The notes beneath the pieces are model-generated. The model did not search any database, was not told the origin of the DNA, and worked only from the letters and a program-made list of their open reading frames with translations. Of a stretch of DNA of 64,000 nucleotides, positions 39,000-48,224 are shown piece by piece. Numbering within the stretch: position 1 is the first letter of the stretch; each line of letters starts with the position of its first letter. The DNA is from Tenggerimyces flavus. Its GTDB lineage: Bacteria; Actinomycetota; Actinomycetes; Propionibacteriales; Actinopolymorphaceae. The DNA lies in contig NZ_JAFBCM010000001.1 of assembly GCF_016907715.1 (NCBI RefSeq), positions 4,898,001 through 4,962,000 on the forward strand, read 5' to 3'. The position numbers and the translations under genes are program-made.

Positions 39000-40193
39000 G
39001 TGTCCCGTCGACTGTTCACCTCGGAGTCGGTCACCGAAGGCCATCCCGACAAGATCGCTGACCAGATCAGCGACTCCGTCCTCGACGCCCTGCTCAAGAA
39101 CGACCCGCTCAGCCGAGTCGCCGTCGAGACCCTCGTCACCACCGGCCTGGTCGTCGTCGCCGGTGAGGTCACCACCCAGACGTACATCGACATCCCCACG
39201 ATCGTGCGCGAACGCATCCTCGAGATCGGGTACGACTCGAGTCAGAAGGGCTTCGACGGCGGCTCCTGCGGCGTCACAGTCTCGATCGGCAGCCAGAGCC
39301 CCGACATCGCCCAGGGCGTCGACTCCGGCTGGGAGGAGCGCACCTCTGGCTCCGTCGACCCGATCGACCGCCAGGGCGCCGGCGACCAGGGGATGATGTT
39401 CGGCTTCGCCTGCGACGAGACGCCCGAGCTGATGCCGCTGCCGATCCACGCGGCGCACAAGCTGTCCAAGCGGCTCGCCGAGGTACGCAAGAGCGGCACG
39501 CTCCCGTACCTCCGCCCGGACGGCAAGACCCAGGTCACCATCGAGTACGAGGACGACCGCCCGGTCCGCGTCGACACGATCGTCGTCTCCAGCCAGCACG
39601 CCGCGAACATCGATCTCGACGCGATGCTCACCCCCGACATCCGCGAGCACGTCGTCGAGCCGGTCCTCGCCGAGCTCGACGTCGACCACACCGGCTACCG
39701 GCTGTTCGTCAACCCCACCGGCAGGTTCGAGATCGGCGGCCCGATGGGCGACGCCGGCCTCACCGGCCGCAAGATCATCATCGACACGTACGGCGGGTAC
39801 GCACGGCACGGCGGCGGGGCGTTCAGCGGCAAGGACCCGACAAAGGTCGACCGGTCCGCCGCGTACGCCATGCGCTGGATCGCCAAGAACATCGTCGCCG
39901 CCGGCCTCGCCAAGCGCTGCGAGTGCCAGGTCGCGTACGCGATCGGCAAGGCGCAGCCCGTCGGCTTCTACGTCGACTGCTCCGGCACCGAGGTCGTCCC
40001 GATCGAGACCATCGAGAAGGCCGTCCTCCAGGTGTTCGACCTGCGCCCCGCCGCGATCATCCGCGACCTGGACCTGCGCCGGCCGATCTACTCGCGCACC
40101 GCCGCGTACGGGCACTTCGGCCGCGACGAACCCGACTTCACCTGGGAGCGCACCGACCGCGCCGACACGCTGCGAACGGCCGCCGGCCTGTAG
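39000..40193 (+). CDS. metK: S-adenosylmethionine synthetase
   Basis: It makes SAM from methionine and ATP. The GTG at 39000, after GGAAAGGA, gives 397 residues beginning [31 protein letters not shown]. Signature motifs [12 protein letters not shown] and [19 protein letters not shown] are intact. The 94-nt leader is too short for a SAM riboswitch. It resumes the conserved housekeeping order (coaBC-metK-priA) after an 18-kb accessory stretch. Confidence 0.97.
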   Translation: MSRRLFTSESVTEGHPDKIADQISDSVLDALLKNDPLSRVAVETLVTTGLVVVAGEVTTQTYIDIPTIVRERILEIGYDSSQKGFDGGSCGVTVSIGSQSPDIAQGVDSGWEERTSGSVDPIDRQGAGDQGMMFGFACDETPELMPLPIHAAHKLSKRLAEVRKSGTLPYLRPDGKTQVTIEYEDDRPVRVDTIVVSSQHAANIDLDAMLTPDIREHVVEPVLAELDVDHTGYRLFVNPTGRFEIGGPMGDAGLTGRKIIIDTYGGYARHGGGAFSGKDPTKVDRSAAYAMRWIAKNIVAAGLAKRCECQVAYAIGKAQPVGFYVDCSGTEVVPIETIEKAVLQVFDLRPAAIIRDLDLRRPIYSRTAAYGHFGRDEPDFTWERTDRADTLRTAAGL

Positions 40194-40227
40194 GCAACAC
40201 GTCGGAGGTACCGCCTAACCTCGGACC

Positions 40228-42255
40228 ATGATCGAGGATGACGGCGGGCAGCTCGCGCTGCTCAAGACCAAGGTGCGCAAGACGCGCCCGGTCGCGCCGT
40301 CGCGCCCCGCGCCGGAACGTCCGATCGCCAAGGTCGTCGTCGACACGCCGCTCGCGCACCTGGACCGGACGTTCGACTACGTCGTGCCCGAGAAGTTCCA
40401 CGACGACTGCCAACCCGGCACCCGCGTCCGCGTCCGGTTCGCCGGGCAGGACCTCGACGGCTTCGTCCTCGACCGCGTCGACGAGACCGACCACCAGGGC
40501 AAGCTACTGCCGATCAAACGGCTCGTCTCCGCGGAGCAGGTGCTCGCGCCCGAGATCGCCAAGCTCGCCCGCGCCGTCGCCGACCGGTACGCCGGCACAC
40601 TGCCCGACGTCCTGAGGCTCGCCGTCCCACCGCGCCACGCCCGCGTCGAGGCCGAGGAACGCCAAGAACGCCAAGAGCACCAGCAAGAACGACCAGCCCC
40701 CGGACCCTGGGCCGCGTACGAGACCGGCCCCCGCTACCTCGACGCGCTCGCACGAGGCGAGACCCCGAGAGCCGTCTGGACCGCGCTCCCCGGCGAGGAC
40801 TGGCCGCGCTGTCTCGCGAAGGCCGCCGCGGCGACGCTCGCCAAGGGACGCGGTGTGCTGCTCATCGTTCCCGACCACCGCGACGCCGCCCGCCTCGACG
40901 AAGCCTGCAAGGAAGAGCTCGGCGAAGGCCAGCACGTCCTGCTCAGCGCCGAGGTCGGCCCGGCGATGCGCTACCGAAGGTTCCTCGCCGTGCGGCGCGG
41001 CGACGTCCGCTGCGTCATCGGCACGAGGGCCGCCGCCTTCGCCCCGGTCCGCGACCTCGGCCTGGTCGGCGTCTGGGACGACGGCGACGACCTGCACGCC
41101 GAGCCGCGCGCCCCGTACCCGCACGTCCGCGAGGTCCTGCTGCTCCGCGCCCACCTGGAGAACACCGCCGCGATCATCGGCGGCTTCGCCGTCACCGCGG
41201 AGGGGGCGCAGCTCGTCGAGACCGGCTGGGCGAGGCCGCTCGCCGCCGCCCGCGACGTGGTCCGCCGACGAGTGCCGCGCGTCGTGGTCACCGACGACGC
41301 CGACCTCGCCCGCGACCCCGCGGCCAAGGCCGTACGCATCCCGCACCGCGCCTTCGAGATCGCCCGCGACGCCCTCACCAAAGGCCCGGTGCTGATCCAG
41401 GTGCCCAGAGCCGGCTACCTCCCCGCGCTCGCCTGCCAGGACTGCCGCCACCCAGCGCGCTGCACGCACTGCCACGGCCCGCTCCAGCGCGGCGCCCCCG
41501 GCAGCCCGCCGGCGTGCGGCTGGTGCGGCAGGGCGGCCGTCGGCTGGGAGTGCCCGAACTGCGGCGGCCGTACGCTGCGCGCTCCCGTCGTCGGCGCGCG
41601 GCGGACCGCCGAGGAGCTGGGCCGCGCGTTCCCGCGCTTCCCGGTGAAGACCTCCGGCGGCGACAAGGTCCTCATGAAGGTGTCGAACGAGCCCGCCCTC
41701 GTCGTCGCCACCCCCGGCGCCGAGCCAGTCGCGACCGACGGTGGGTATGCCGCCGCGCTGCTGCTCGACACCTGGCTGTTCCTCGCCCGCGCCGACCTGC
41801 GCGCCGGGGAGGAAGCGCTCCGACGCTGGTTCGCCGCAGCGGCTCTGGTCAGGCCGGGCGACCAGGGCGGCTCGGTCATCGTCGTCGGCGACCCCGCCGG
41901 CACCGCGCTCCAGGCGCTGGTCCGGTGGAGCCCCGACGGGTACGCCAGCCGCGAGCTCGGCGAGCGCCAGCACGCAGGCTTCCCGCCCGCCGTCCGGCTC
42001 GCGACCGTCGAGGGCCCGTCCGACGTCGTCCAGGACCTGGTCGACCTGGCCCAGCTCCCGCCGACCGCGAGCGTGCTCGGCCCGGTCCCGGTCGAGTCGG
42101 CCGACGACGAGGAGGTGTTCCGTACGGTCATCCGCGTCCCCCGCGCCCAGGGCGGCGCCCTGTCCGCCGCGCTCAAGGGCGCGCAGGGCGTCCGCAGCGC
42201 CCGCAAGTCACCCGGCAACGCCCGCGTCCGCATCGACCCGCTGGCCCTCGCCTAG
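40228..42255 (+). CDS. priA: primosomal protein N' (PriA), ATPase motifs lost
   Basis: A 675-residue PriA of the actinobacterial type, normally involved in replication restart. The N-terminal DNA 3'-end-binding region (VVVDTPLAHLDRTFDYVVPE) and the zinc-binding cysteines (CQDC...CTHCHG...CGWCG...CPNCGG) are kept. The Walker A site is replaced by LPGEDWPRCLA and the DEEH box by VWDDGDDLHAE, so helicase activity is not expected. I believe this is usual for actinobacterial PriA, not a defect of this copy. It begins 34 nt after metK. Confidence 0.93.
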   Translation: MIEDDGGQLALLKTKVRKTRPVAPSRPAPERPIAKVVVDTPLAHLDRTFDYVVPEKFHDDCQPGTRVRVRFAGQDLDGFVLDRVDETDHQGKLLPIKRLVSAEQVLAPEIAKLARAVADRYAGTLPDVLRLAVPPRHARVEAEERQERQEHQQERPAPGPWAAYETGPRYLDALARGETPRAVWTALPGEDWPRCLAKAAAATLAKGRGVLLIVPDHRDAARLDEACKEELGEGQHVLLSAEVGPAMRYRRFLAVRRGDVRCVIGTRAAAFAPVRDLGLVGVWDDGDDLHAEPRAPYPHVREVLLLRAHLENTAAIIGGFAVTAEGAQLVETGWARPLAAARDVVRRRVPRVVVTDDADLARDPAAKAVRIPHRAFEIARDALTKGPVLIQVPRAGYLPALACQDCRHPARCTHCHGPLQRGAPGSPPACGWCGRAAVGWECPNCGGRTLRAPVVGARRTAEELGRAFPRFPVKTSGGDKVLMKVSNEPALVVATPGAEPVATDGGYAAALLLDTWLFLARADLRAGEEALRRWFAAAALVRPGDQGGSVIVVGDPAGTALQALVRWSPDGYASRELGERQHAGFPPAVRLATVEGPSDVVQDLVDLAQLPPTASVLGPVPVESADDEEVFRTVIRVPRAQGGALSAALKGAQGVRSARKSPGNARVRIDPLALA

Positions 42256-42293
42256 AAGGCGATGATCGCCGCGCATCGGTAGGGTCAGATCAC

Positions 42294-42911
42294 GTGACCA
42301 CACCGATCAAGGCCGTCGTGTTCGACGTCGGCGGCGTCCTGCTCGACTGGAGTCCCTACTACCTCTACCGCAGCCTGCTGCCCGACGACGCGGCAATCGA
42401 GGCGTTCCTCGCCGAGGTGACCACGCACGAGTGGAACTACCAGCAGGACGCCGGCCGCCCCTGGCCCGAGGCCATCGCCGAGCTGATCGCCCAGCACCCG
42501 CAGCACGAGGCCTTGATCCGCGCGTACGACGAACGCTGGGCCGAGATGGTGTCGGGCACGATCGAGGACACCGTGGCGATCTTCCGGGAGCTCAAGGCCA
42601 AGGGCCTGCCGGTGTACGGGCTCACGAACTTCTCCGAGGCCAAGTGGCTGATCTCGGTGGCGGAGTGGCCGATCCTGCAGGAGTTCGACGGCGTCGTCGT
42701 GTCCGGCGTCGAACGCCTGGTCAAGCCCGCGCCGGAGATCTACGAGCTGCTGCTCGACCGCTTCGGGCTCGAGGCCAGCTCGACGTTCTACATCGACGAC
42801 GTGATGCACAACGTCGAGGGCGCCCGGGCCGTCGGCATGGAGTCAGAGCAGTTCGTCGGCGCGGCCACGCTCCGCGAGCAGCTCGTGGCCAGGGGGGTCC
42901 TCGGCAAGTAG
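42294..42911 (+). CDS. HAD-superfamily hydrolase (haloacid dehalogenase-like / YihX type)
   Basis: A 205-residue HAD phosphatase. Motif I is VVFDVGGVLLDW (the second Asp is replaced by Gly, as in the YihX/epoxide-hydrolase N-terminal subgroup), motif II is YGLTNFSE, and motifs III-IV are RLVKPAPEIYE and FYIDDVMHNVEGAR. The GTG at 42294 follows AGGGTCAG. It lies 38 nt after priA. Expected substrates are small sugar phosphates. Confidence 0.88.
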   Translation: MTTPIKAVVFDVGGVLLDWSPYYLYRSLLPDDAAIEAFLAEVTTHEWNYQQDAGRPWPEAIAELIAQHPQHEALIRAYDERWAEMVSGTIEDTVAIFRELKAKGLPVYGLTNFSEAKWLISVAEWPILQEFDGVVVSGVERLVKPAPEIYELLLDRFGLEASSTFYIDDVMHNVEGARAVGMESEQFVGAATLREQLVARGVLGK

Positions 42912-43069
42912 TCGAGCCGGCTCGTCGAAGAAACAGCCAGATTGCACATCGGTCATGCCGCTGACCGGGGCTTGCTCGCTTGTCCCGGCGCGAAACTGAG
43001 CGAGTCGGCTCGACCAATATGTCCAGCCGTACACTTGCTGGACCCCAGTCTTCAACGAGGAGCAAACGC

Positions 43070-43615
43070 GTGGCAGTGCAGCCCATCCGCCTGTTCGGCG
43101 ATCCCGTTCTCCGCACCAAGGCCGAGCCGGTGGCGTCGTACGACAAGGAGCTGCGCAGGCTCGTCCAGGACCTCACCGACACGATGCTCGCCGCGCCCGG
43201 CACCGGCCTCGCGGCTCCGCAGATCGGCGTCGGGCTCCGCGTCTTCACCTACAACGTCGAGGACGTCGTCGGCCACCTGATCAACCCGTCGCTCGAGCTG
43301 TCGGAGGAGGAGCAGCGCGGGCTCGAGGGCTGCCTGTCGATTCCGGGCATCAGCATCGACTGCGTCCGCGCGATGCGGGTGATCGCCAAGGGCTTCAACA
43401 TGTACGGCGATCCGGTGACGATCGAGGGCTCCGAGCTGCTCGCCCGCTGCCTGCAGCACGAGACCGACCACCTCGACGGCGTGCTGTTCCTCGACCGGCT
43501 CGACAAGGACACCCGCAAGGAAGCGATGCGCCTCATCCGCGAGGCCGAGTGGTCCGGGCTGGCCGCGCCGGACGTACGGGTGTCGCCGCACAGCACGTTC
43601 GGGAGAGCCCTCTAG
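43070..43615 (+). CDS. def: peptide deformylase
   Basis: It removes the formyl group from new proteins. The GTG at 43070, with GAGGAG 7 nt upstream, gives 181 residues starting [14 protein letters not shown]. All three motifs are intact: [18 protein letters not shown] and QHETDHLDG (HExxH zinc site). The upstream gap includes a minus-10-like TACACT. Its TAG overlaps the fmt GTG by one base. Confidence 0.96.
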   Translation: MAVQPIRLFGDPVLRTKAEPVASYDKELRRLVQDLTDTMLAAPGTGLAAPQIGVGLRVFTYNVEDVVGHLINPSLELSEEEQRGLEGCLSIPGISIDCVRAMRVIAKGFNMYGDPVTIEGSELLARCLQHETDHLDGVLFLDRLDKDTRKEAMRLIREAEWSGLAAPDVRVSPHSTFGRAL

Positions 43616-44541
43616 TGCGGCTGCTGTTCGCCGGCACCCCCGAGGTCGCTCTCCCTGCGCTCGACGCCTTCCTCGCGAGCGAGCACGAGGTCGTCGCCGT
43701 CCTCACCCGACCCGACGCGCCGTCCGGCCGCGGCCGGCACCTGCACCCCTCGCCGGTCGCCGAACGCGCCGAGGCCGAGGGCATCGAGGTCCTCAAACCG
43801 CCGAAGCCGAGCGACGAGACGTTCAAGGCGCGGCTCCGCGAGCTCGCCCCGGACTGCTGCCCGGTCGTCGCGTACGGCGGGCTGCTTCCCCAATCAGTGT
43901 TGGACGTTCCGCCGCAGGGCTGGGTCAACCTGCACTTCTCGCTGCTGCCGGCGTGGCGGGGTGCGGCGCCCGTGCAGTACGCGATCCGCACGGGCGACGA
44001 CGTCACCGGCGCGTCCACGTTCCGCATCGTCAAGGAGCTCGACGCCGGCCCGGTGTTCGGCGTACTCACCGAGCCGATCCACCCGACCGACACCGCCGGT
44101 GAGCTCCTCGACCGGCTCGCGGTCTCCGGTGCCAAGCTGCTGCTCGACACCATCGACGGCATCGCCGCCGGCACGCTCGAGGCACGCCCGCAGCCGGTCG
44201 AGGGCATGACGTACGCGCCGAAGCTCACCGTCGAGGAGTCCCGCGTCGACTGGTCGCAGCCCGCCTTTGCGGTCGACCGGCTGATCCGTTCCTGCACGCC
44301 CGCGCCGGGCGCGTGGACGACGATCCACGGCGAACGCCTCAAGCTCGGGCCCGTGCTGGTCCAGCCCGACGAGCCCCAGCTCGCACCGGGGGAGCTGTCG
44401 GTGCAGAAGTCGCGCGTCCTCGTCGGCACCGGCACCACGCCCGTCCAGCTCGGCGACGTGCAGCCGCTCGGCAAGCGGTTGATGCCGGCGTCGGACTGGA
44501 CCCGCGGGCACCGGCTCGACCCCTCCGATCGCCTCGAGTGA
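43615..44541 (+). CDS. fmt: methionyl-tRNA formyltransferase
   Basis: It formylates initiator Met-tRNA. The GTG at 43615 (TAGTG overlap with def) gives 308 residues starting [18 protein letters not shown]. The formyltransferase signature is [20 protein letters not shown] near residue 103; the C-terminal OB-like domain follows ([16 protein letters not shown]). The stop overlaps rsmB by one base. Confidence 0.97.
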   Translation: MRLLFAGTPEVALPALDAFLASEHEVVAVLTRPDAPSGRGRHLHPSPVAERAEAEGIEVLKPPKPSDETFKARLRELAPDCCPVVAYGGLLPQSVLDVPPQGWVNLHFSLLPAWRGAAPVQYAIRTGDDVTGASTFRIVKELDAGPVFGVLTEPIHPTDTAGELLDRLAVSGAKLLLDTIDGIAAGTLEARPQPVEGMTYAPKLTVEESRVDWSQPAFAVDRLIRSCTPAPGAWTTIHGERLKLGPVLVQPDEPQLAPGELSVQKSRVLVGTGTTPVQLGDVQPLGKRLMPASDWTRGHRLDPSDRLE

Positions 44542-45914
44542 TGGCCCCACAGCAACGGCGCCGCGCACGCGTCGACAGCGCTCGGCAGACCGCGTACGAG
44601 GTCGTGCACGCGGTGTCCGTACGCGACGCGTACGCCAACCTCGCCCTCGCCGCGGCGCTCCGCGACCACCGGCTCGACCCGCGCGACGCCGCGTTCGCGA
44701 CCGAGCTCGCGCACGGCACGCTCCGGCATCGGGGTGGGTACGACGACGTGATCGGCCGCTGCGTCGATCGTGCGCTCACCAAGGTCGATCCGGCCGTGCT
44801 CGACGTGCTGCGGATCGGCACCCACCAACTGCTCGGCATGCGGGTGCCCGCGCACGCCGCGGTCGCGACGAGCGTCGACCTCGCACGTTCGGTCGCCGGG
44901 GTCGGGCCGTCGAAGTTCGTCAACGCGGTGCTGCGCAAGGTGGCGGCGCGCGACTCCGACGGCTGGCTCGCGGTCACCGCGCCGGCGTACGAGGACGACC
45001 CGGTCGGCAACCTCGCCGCCCGGCACGCGCATCCCCGATGGGTGGTCGAGGCGTTCCTCGCCGCTCTGCGCGGCTCGCTGGAGGAGACGGCGGCCGCCTT
45101 GGAGGCGGACAACGCGGCGCCTCGGGTGACGCTCGCGGCGTGGCCGGGGCGCTCGACGGTCGACGAGCTGGTCGCGGCGGGCGCGATCGCGAGCCGGTGG
45201 TCACCGCACGGCGCCGTGCTCGAAGGTGGCGACCCGGCGGCACTCGCGCCGATCGCCTCGCGTCGCGCCGGCGTGCAGGACGAGGGCAGCCAGCTCGTCG
45301 CGCTCGCCCTCGCCAACGCGCCGCTCGACGGCCCCGACCGGCGGTGGCTCGACCTGTGCGCGGGGCCAGGCGGCAAGGCCGCGCTGTTGGCCGGTCTCGC
45401 CGGCGAACGGTCGGCACAGCTCGTCGCCGTCGAACGCCAACCGCACCGCGCCCGCCTCGTCGCCGACGCGCTGCAGGGGAACGCCAGCCCCACCCTGACG
45501 GTCTGCGCGGACGGAACGGTGCCGGCCTGGCCGGCGGGCTCGTTCGACCGCGTTCTGGTCGACGCGCCGTGCACCGGTCTGGGCGCCTTGCGGCGCCGAC
45601 CGGAGGCGCGGTGGAGGCGGCAGCCGAAGGACGTTGCGGTGCTGCAGGACCTGCAGATTCGCTTACTGCACAGCGCATTGGCGTCCGTACGACCGGGTGG
45701 ACTGGTCGCGTACGTGACGTGCTCGCCGCACCCCGCGGAGACGCGCGAGGTGATCGCGAAGACGTTCGCCGGACGCGCCGACGTCGACCGGATCGACGCG
45801 CGTCCGCTGCTGCCCAGAGTGCCGGAGCTCGGGCCTGGACCGGACATACAGCTATGGCCTCACCGGCACGGAACAGACGCGATGTACCTTGCTCTCCTAC
45901 GAAGGCTTCAGTGA
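44541..45914 (+). CDS. rsmB: 16S rRNA (cytosine-967-C5)-methyltransferase RsmB/Sun
   Basis: A 457-residue RNA m5C methyltransferase. An N-terminal NusB-like domain (ARQTAYEVVHAVSVRDAYANLALAAAL; FATELAHGTLRHRGGYDDVI) precedes the catalytic domain with LDLCAGPGGKAALLAGL (SAM site), VDAPCTGLGALRRRPEARW (motif IV, PC) and AYVTCSPHPAET (motif VI catalytic Cys). The ATG at 44541 overlaps fmt (TGATG). def-fmt-rsmB is a coupled translation-initiation operon. Confidence 0.96.
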   Translation: MAPQQRRRARVDSARQTAYEVVHAVSVRDAYANLALAAALRDHRLDPRDAAFATELAHGTLRHRGGYDDVIGRCVDRALTKVDPAVLDVLRIGTHQLLGMRVPAHAAVATSVDLARSVAGVGPSKFVNAVLRKVAARDSDGWLAVTAPAYEDDPVGNLAARHAHPRWVVEAFLAALRGSLEETAAALEADNAAPRVTLAAWPGRSTVDELVAAGAIASRWSPHGAVLEGGDPAALAPIASRRAGVQDEGSQLVALALANAPLDGPDRRWLDLCAGPGGKAALLAGLAGERSAQLVAVERQPHRARLVADALQGNASPTLTVCADGTVPAWPAGSFDRVLVDAPCTGLGALRRRPEARWRRQPKDVAVLQDLQIRLLHSALASVRPGGLVAYVTCSPHPAETREVIAKTFAGRADVDRIDARPLLPRVPELGPGPDIQLWPHRHGTDAMYLALLRRLQ

Positions 45915-45940
45915 CGCTCGTGTGACGCTGGGTGGTGGGG

Positions 45941-46465
45941 ATGGCCGGTCGACACTCGTTCGCTCCTTCTCCCGCTGCTGCCGTCGAGTCGCCGCCTGCT
46001 GAGGCGCCCGGCCGGCCGGACACGCTGGCGGTCGGGGCCGCGTTCATCGTCTTCATCGGCGCCCTGATTATCGGTGCCGGCATCCCGCAGCCCGACGCGC
46101 GGATGGAGCTGCCGGGCGATCAGATCGCTGGCGTCTATGTGCCGCAGTACGTGTTCCCGGGGGATGGGTTCGGGAGCTCGGACCTGTTCTTCCCGGGTCT
46201 GCCGCTCGTGATCGGCGTGCTGTGCGGCGTCCTGGCGTTGGTCCTGAACCGACCGCTGCTCTCGATCGGCGCGGGGGCTCCGGGCCTGGTGCTGTTCACG
46301 GTGGGGGTGTGGCAGGGGATCCGCGCGGGAACCGACGAGCGCTACCTCTCCGGCCAGATCGGCATGGGCACGATCCTGCTGTTGGCCGGCTCGATCCTGA
46401 TGATCGCCGGCGCCGTTCTCGCCTTCGAACCCCGCCGCCCCGGAGGCCGCCGCGCCCGCTCTTGA
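45941..46465 (+). CDS. four-TM membrane protein, unknown function
   Basis: A 174-residue membrane protein. After a proline/alanine-rich N-terminus it has four helices: TLAVGAAFIVFIGALIIGAG, LPLVIGVLCGVLALVL, GAGAPGLVLFTVGVW and TILLLAGSILMIAGAVLAF, with a charged tail. The ATG at 45941 is used; GTG 45932 is in frame. It follows rsmB by 26 nt. No family recognised. Confidence 0.7.
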   Translation: MAGRHSFAPSPAAAVESPPAEAPGRPDTLAVGAAFIVFIGALIIGAGIPQPDARMELPGDQIAGVYVPQYVFPGDGFGSSDLFFPGLPLVIGVLCGVLALVLNRPLLSIGAGAPGLVLFTVGVWQGIRAGTDERYLSGQIGMGTILLLAGSILMIAGAVLAFEPRRPGGRRARS

Positions 46466-46484
46466 GCTACCTAGGTCGGCCTCG

Positions 46485-47555
46485 TCACTGGGGGAGCGCT
46501 GCGAGGACCTCCGTCAGGACCTTGCGGGTGAGGGCGATGATCTCGTCGTTCGAGGGATCCGGACGCGCCTCGGTCCCGCCGAAGTCCCTGGCCACGAGGC
46601 TGACCTCGACGGCGAACGCTCCCTTGGCACCTCTGCCGCGGCCCGACGTCGCTTCAGCCACGACCGAACCTCCGCCGAGTACGGAGTCGGGTGCGGCCCC
46701 GTACGCGTGGCTGAACTGGCGCGCCGAGTTGCTCGCCTCCTCCCAGCCGGAGTACTGCCCATCGGGGTAGGAATCGACATCGACCTCCAGGAGGCGGCCT
46801 ATCGGTGAACCGGGCGTAGTCCCGCCCTCGCGCGAAAGCTCCCACCCACAGGTGGCGAGGCTCTTGTCCGAACGCACGCGCTTGTCGACCCGGATGGCCT
46901 CCAGCGTGTCCGCCGAGACGAACTCGCACACGGCAGGGATCTCGGGCCCGGGGCCTCGTGAGGGGAGCCTGAAACTCGTGGCCGTGGCGCGCCTCGCCGA
47001 CTTCCATCGCTTGTCGACCTCTCGGCCCAGGCGCTTCAGGGTGTCCGTGTCCTCCGCCTTGGACGGCGAGATCTTCTTACCGGCTTGCCAGTCCAGTGCG
47101 GACCAGGTGATCGTCGCGAACCCGCCGGAACGGCAGAAGGTGAGCTCGACACCCTCGTCCGTCCAGTCGATCGCCGCCTTCGTACCGAGGTCCGAAACAG
47201 CCGTTCCCTGCGCCTTCACCTCCGCGCACGAGTCACCCTTGGTGCCCGTGGCCTCGAGAGTGAGGCGTCGTTCGAACGGGCGGCGGACGTTCTCGTCGCC
47301 GAACGTGATGACGTGAAAGGTCCAGCCGCACTCGCTGGACGTCCTGTCCGGCGACCCGACGCCGCCGTAGTCGATCGGAAGGCTAGGCCCGACAACGTCA
47401 GCAACCGTCGCGGCCGAGACCAGGTCGCAGGCGTCCGGCCCCTGAAGCGGAGCGGCGACCTCTTTAGGTGCCTCAGCAGGCTCGTCGGCGCCACCACACC
47501 CAGCGAGAACGAGCGCGGCGACGAGCAGTGCACTGAGGGCGCTCGCGGGGCTCAT
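46485..47555 (-). CDS. lipoprotein with two DUF3558-like halves
   Basis: A 356-residue lipoprotein. The ATG at 47555 is preferred (AAAGG 6 nt upstream); GTG 47561 and 47570 are in frame. The lipobox is LVLAGCGG. Two similar halves each start with a cysteine motif (PDACDLVSAATVADVVG with SSECGWTF; PAVCEFVSADTLEAIRV with LATCGWEL), the pattern of the mycobacterial DUF3558 lipoproteins, here in tandem. Function unknown. Confidence 0.75.
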   Translation of the reverse strand: MSPASALSALLVAALVLAGCGGADEPAEAPKEVAAPLQGPDACDLVSAATVADVVGPSLPIDYGGVGSPDRTSSECGWTFHVITFGDENVRRPFERRLTLEATGTKGDSCAEVKAQGTAVSDLGTKAAIDWTDEGVELTFCRSGGFATITWSALDWQAGKKISPSKAEDTDTLKRLGREVDKRWKSARRATATSFRLPSRGPGPEIPAVCEFVSADTLEAIRVDKRVRSDKSLATCGWELSREGGTTPGSPIGRLLEVDVDSYPDGQYSGWEEASNSARQFSHAYGAAPDSVLGGGSVVAEATSGRGRGAKGAFAVEVSLVARDFGGTEARPDPSNDEIIALTRKVLTEVLAALPQ

Positions 47556-47628
47556 AGTCACCTTTCTCACGTTTGTCCTGGAGCGCGGGCCAGACTAGTC
47601 CCAGAGCGAGCTCTTCGCGCCAACAGGG

Positions 47629-47685
47629 TTTGAATGAAGGGCACCTTCATACGAACCTATTGAATGAAGGTGCCCTTCATTCAAA
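47629..47685. repeat. hairpin repeat with CGAACCTAT loop (diverged family member)
   Basis: Perfect 22-bp arms (47629-47650 and 47664-47685; core ATGAAGGGCACCTTCAT) enclose ACGAACCTATTGA. The GGGCACC/GGTGCCC stem core and CGAACCTAT loop core match the reverse complements of the elements at 10633 and 60091, while the outer arms differ. It lies 74 nt upstream of the lipoprotein start in a 669-nt non-coding stretch. Confidence 0.8.
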
Positions 47686-47835
47686 ACGACGGGCAACGGA
47701 TCGCCCCGGCTTCATCGTCACCACAAGAGACCGGGGAAGCCCCACAAACAACGCGAGCACGGCAGCAATCCCCAGCAAGAAGGAACCTCCCCCGGGACAC
47801 CTGTTCCGGGGGCAGGGGCGGCGCGTGAAAAACAG

Positions 47836-47938
47836 GTGGCCGGGCCGGGGCGAGTCAAGGGCCGCTCCGCGGTCGCGAAGCGACGTCGCCCCTCTGCGAA
47901 GCCGCCGCGACGCCCTTGACGCGTCCCGGACCGGCCAC
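47836..47938. other. 103-nt long-stem element in non-coding DNA
   Basis: A 27-nt left arm (47836-47862, starting GTGGCCGGGCCGGGGCG) pairs with 47912-47938 at 24 of 27 positions. The 49-nt centre is rich in GCGAAGC-type sub-repeats. It sits in the gene-poor interval 47556-48224, which otherwise holds only the two other inverted repeats and no convincing reading frame. Confidence 0.65.
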
Positions 47939-48127
47939 CACAATCGACCGCCGCCACAGACCCCGAGAGCCCCAAACCCCGAAGAGATCTCAGTGAACAC
48001 CGCATCAAGACAGCACCAGACCCAGAAGAGCTTCGCCAAGAGGTCAAGGCACTCGGGCACCCAAGATGGAGGAAACCGCAGCACCGGCGCCAACCCCCGC
48101 TCCAACCCTGGCCACCGAGCCCTGCCC

Positions 48128-48202
48128 GTGATCATGAACGTGATCATGAAGGCAACCCGTCGTATACGACCAGTCCAGCTTCATGATCACGTACATGATC
48201 AC
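48128..48202. repeat. 24-bp imperfect inverted repeat downstream of the LuxR gene
   Basis: GTGATCATGAACGTGATCAT(GAAG) at 48128-48151 pairs with 48179-48202 with one mismatch around a 27-nt spacer containing GTCGTATACGAC. It lies 22 nt beyond the LuxR stop and reuses the GATCATG unit of the palindromes at 12284 and 35281. A likely terminator. Confidence 0.7.
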
Positions 48203-48224
48203 CGCGAACAGCGCGCGGAAGGGC

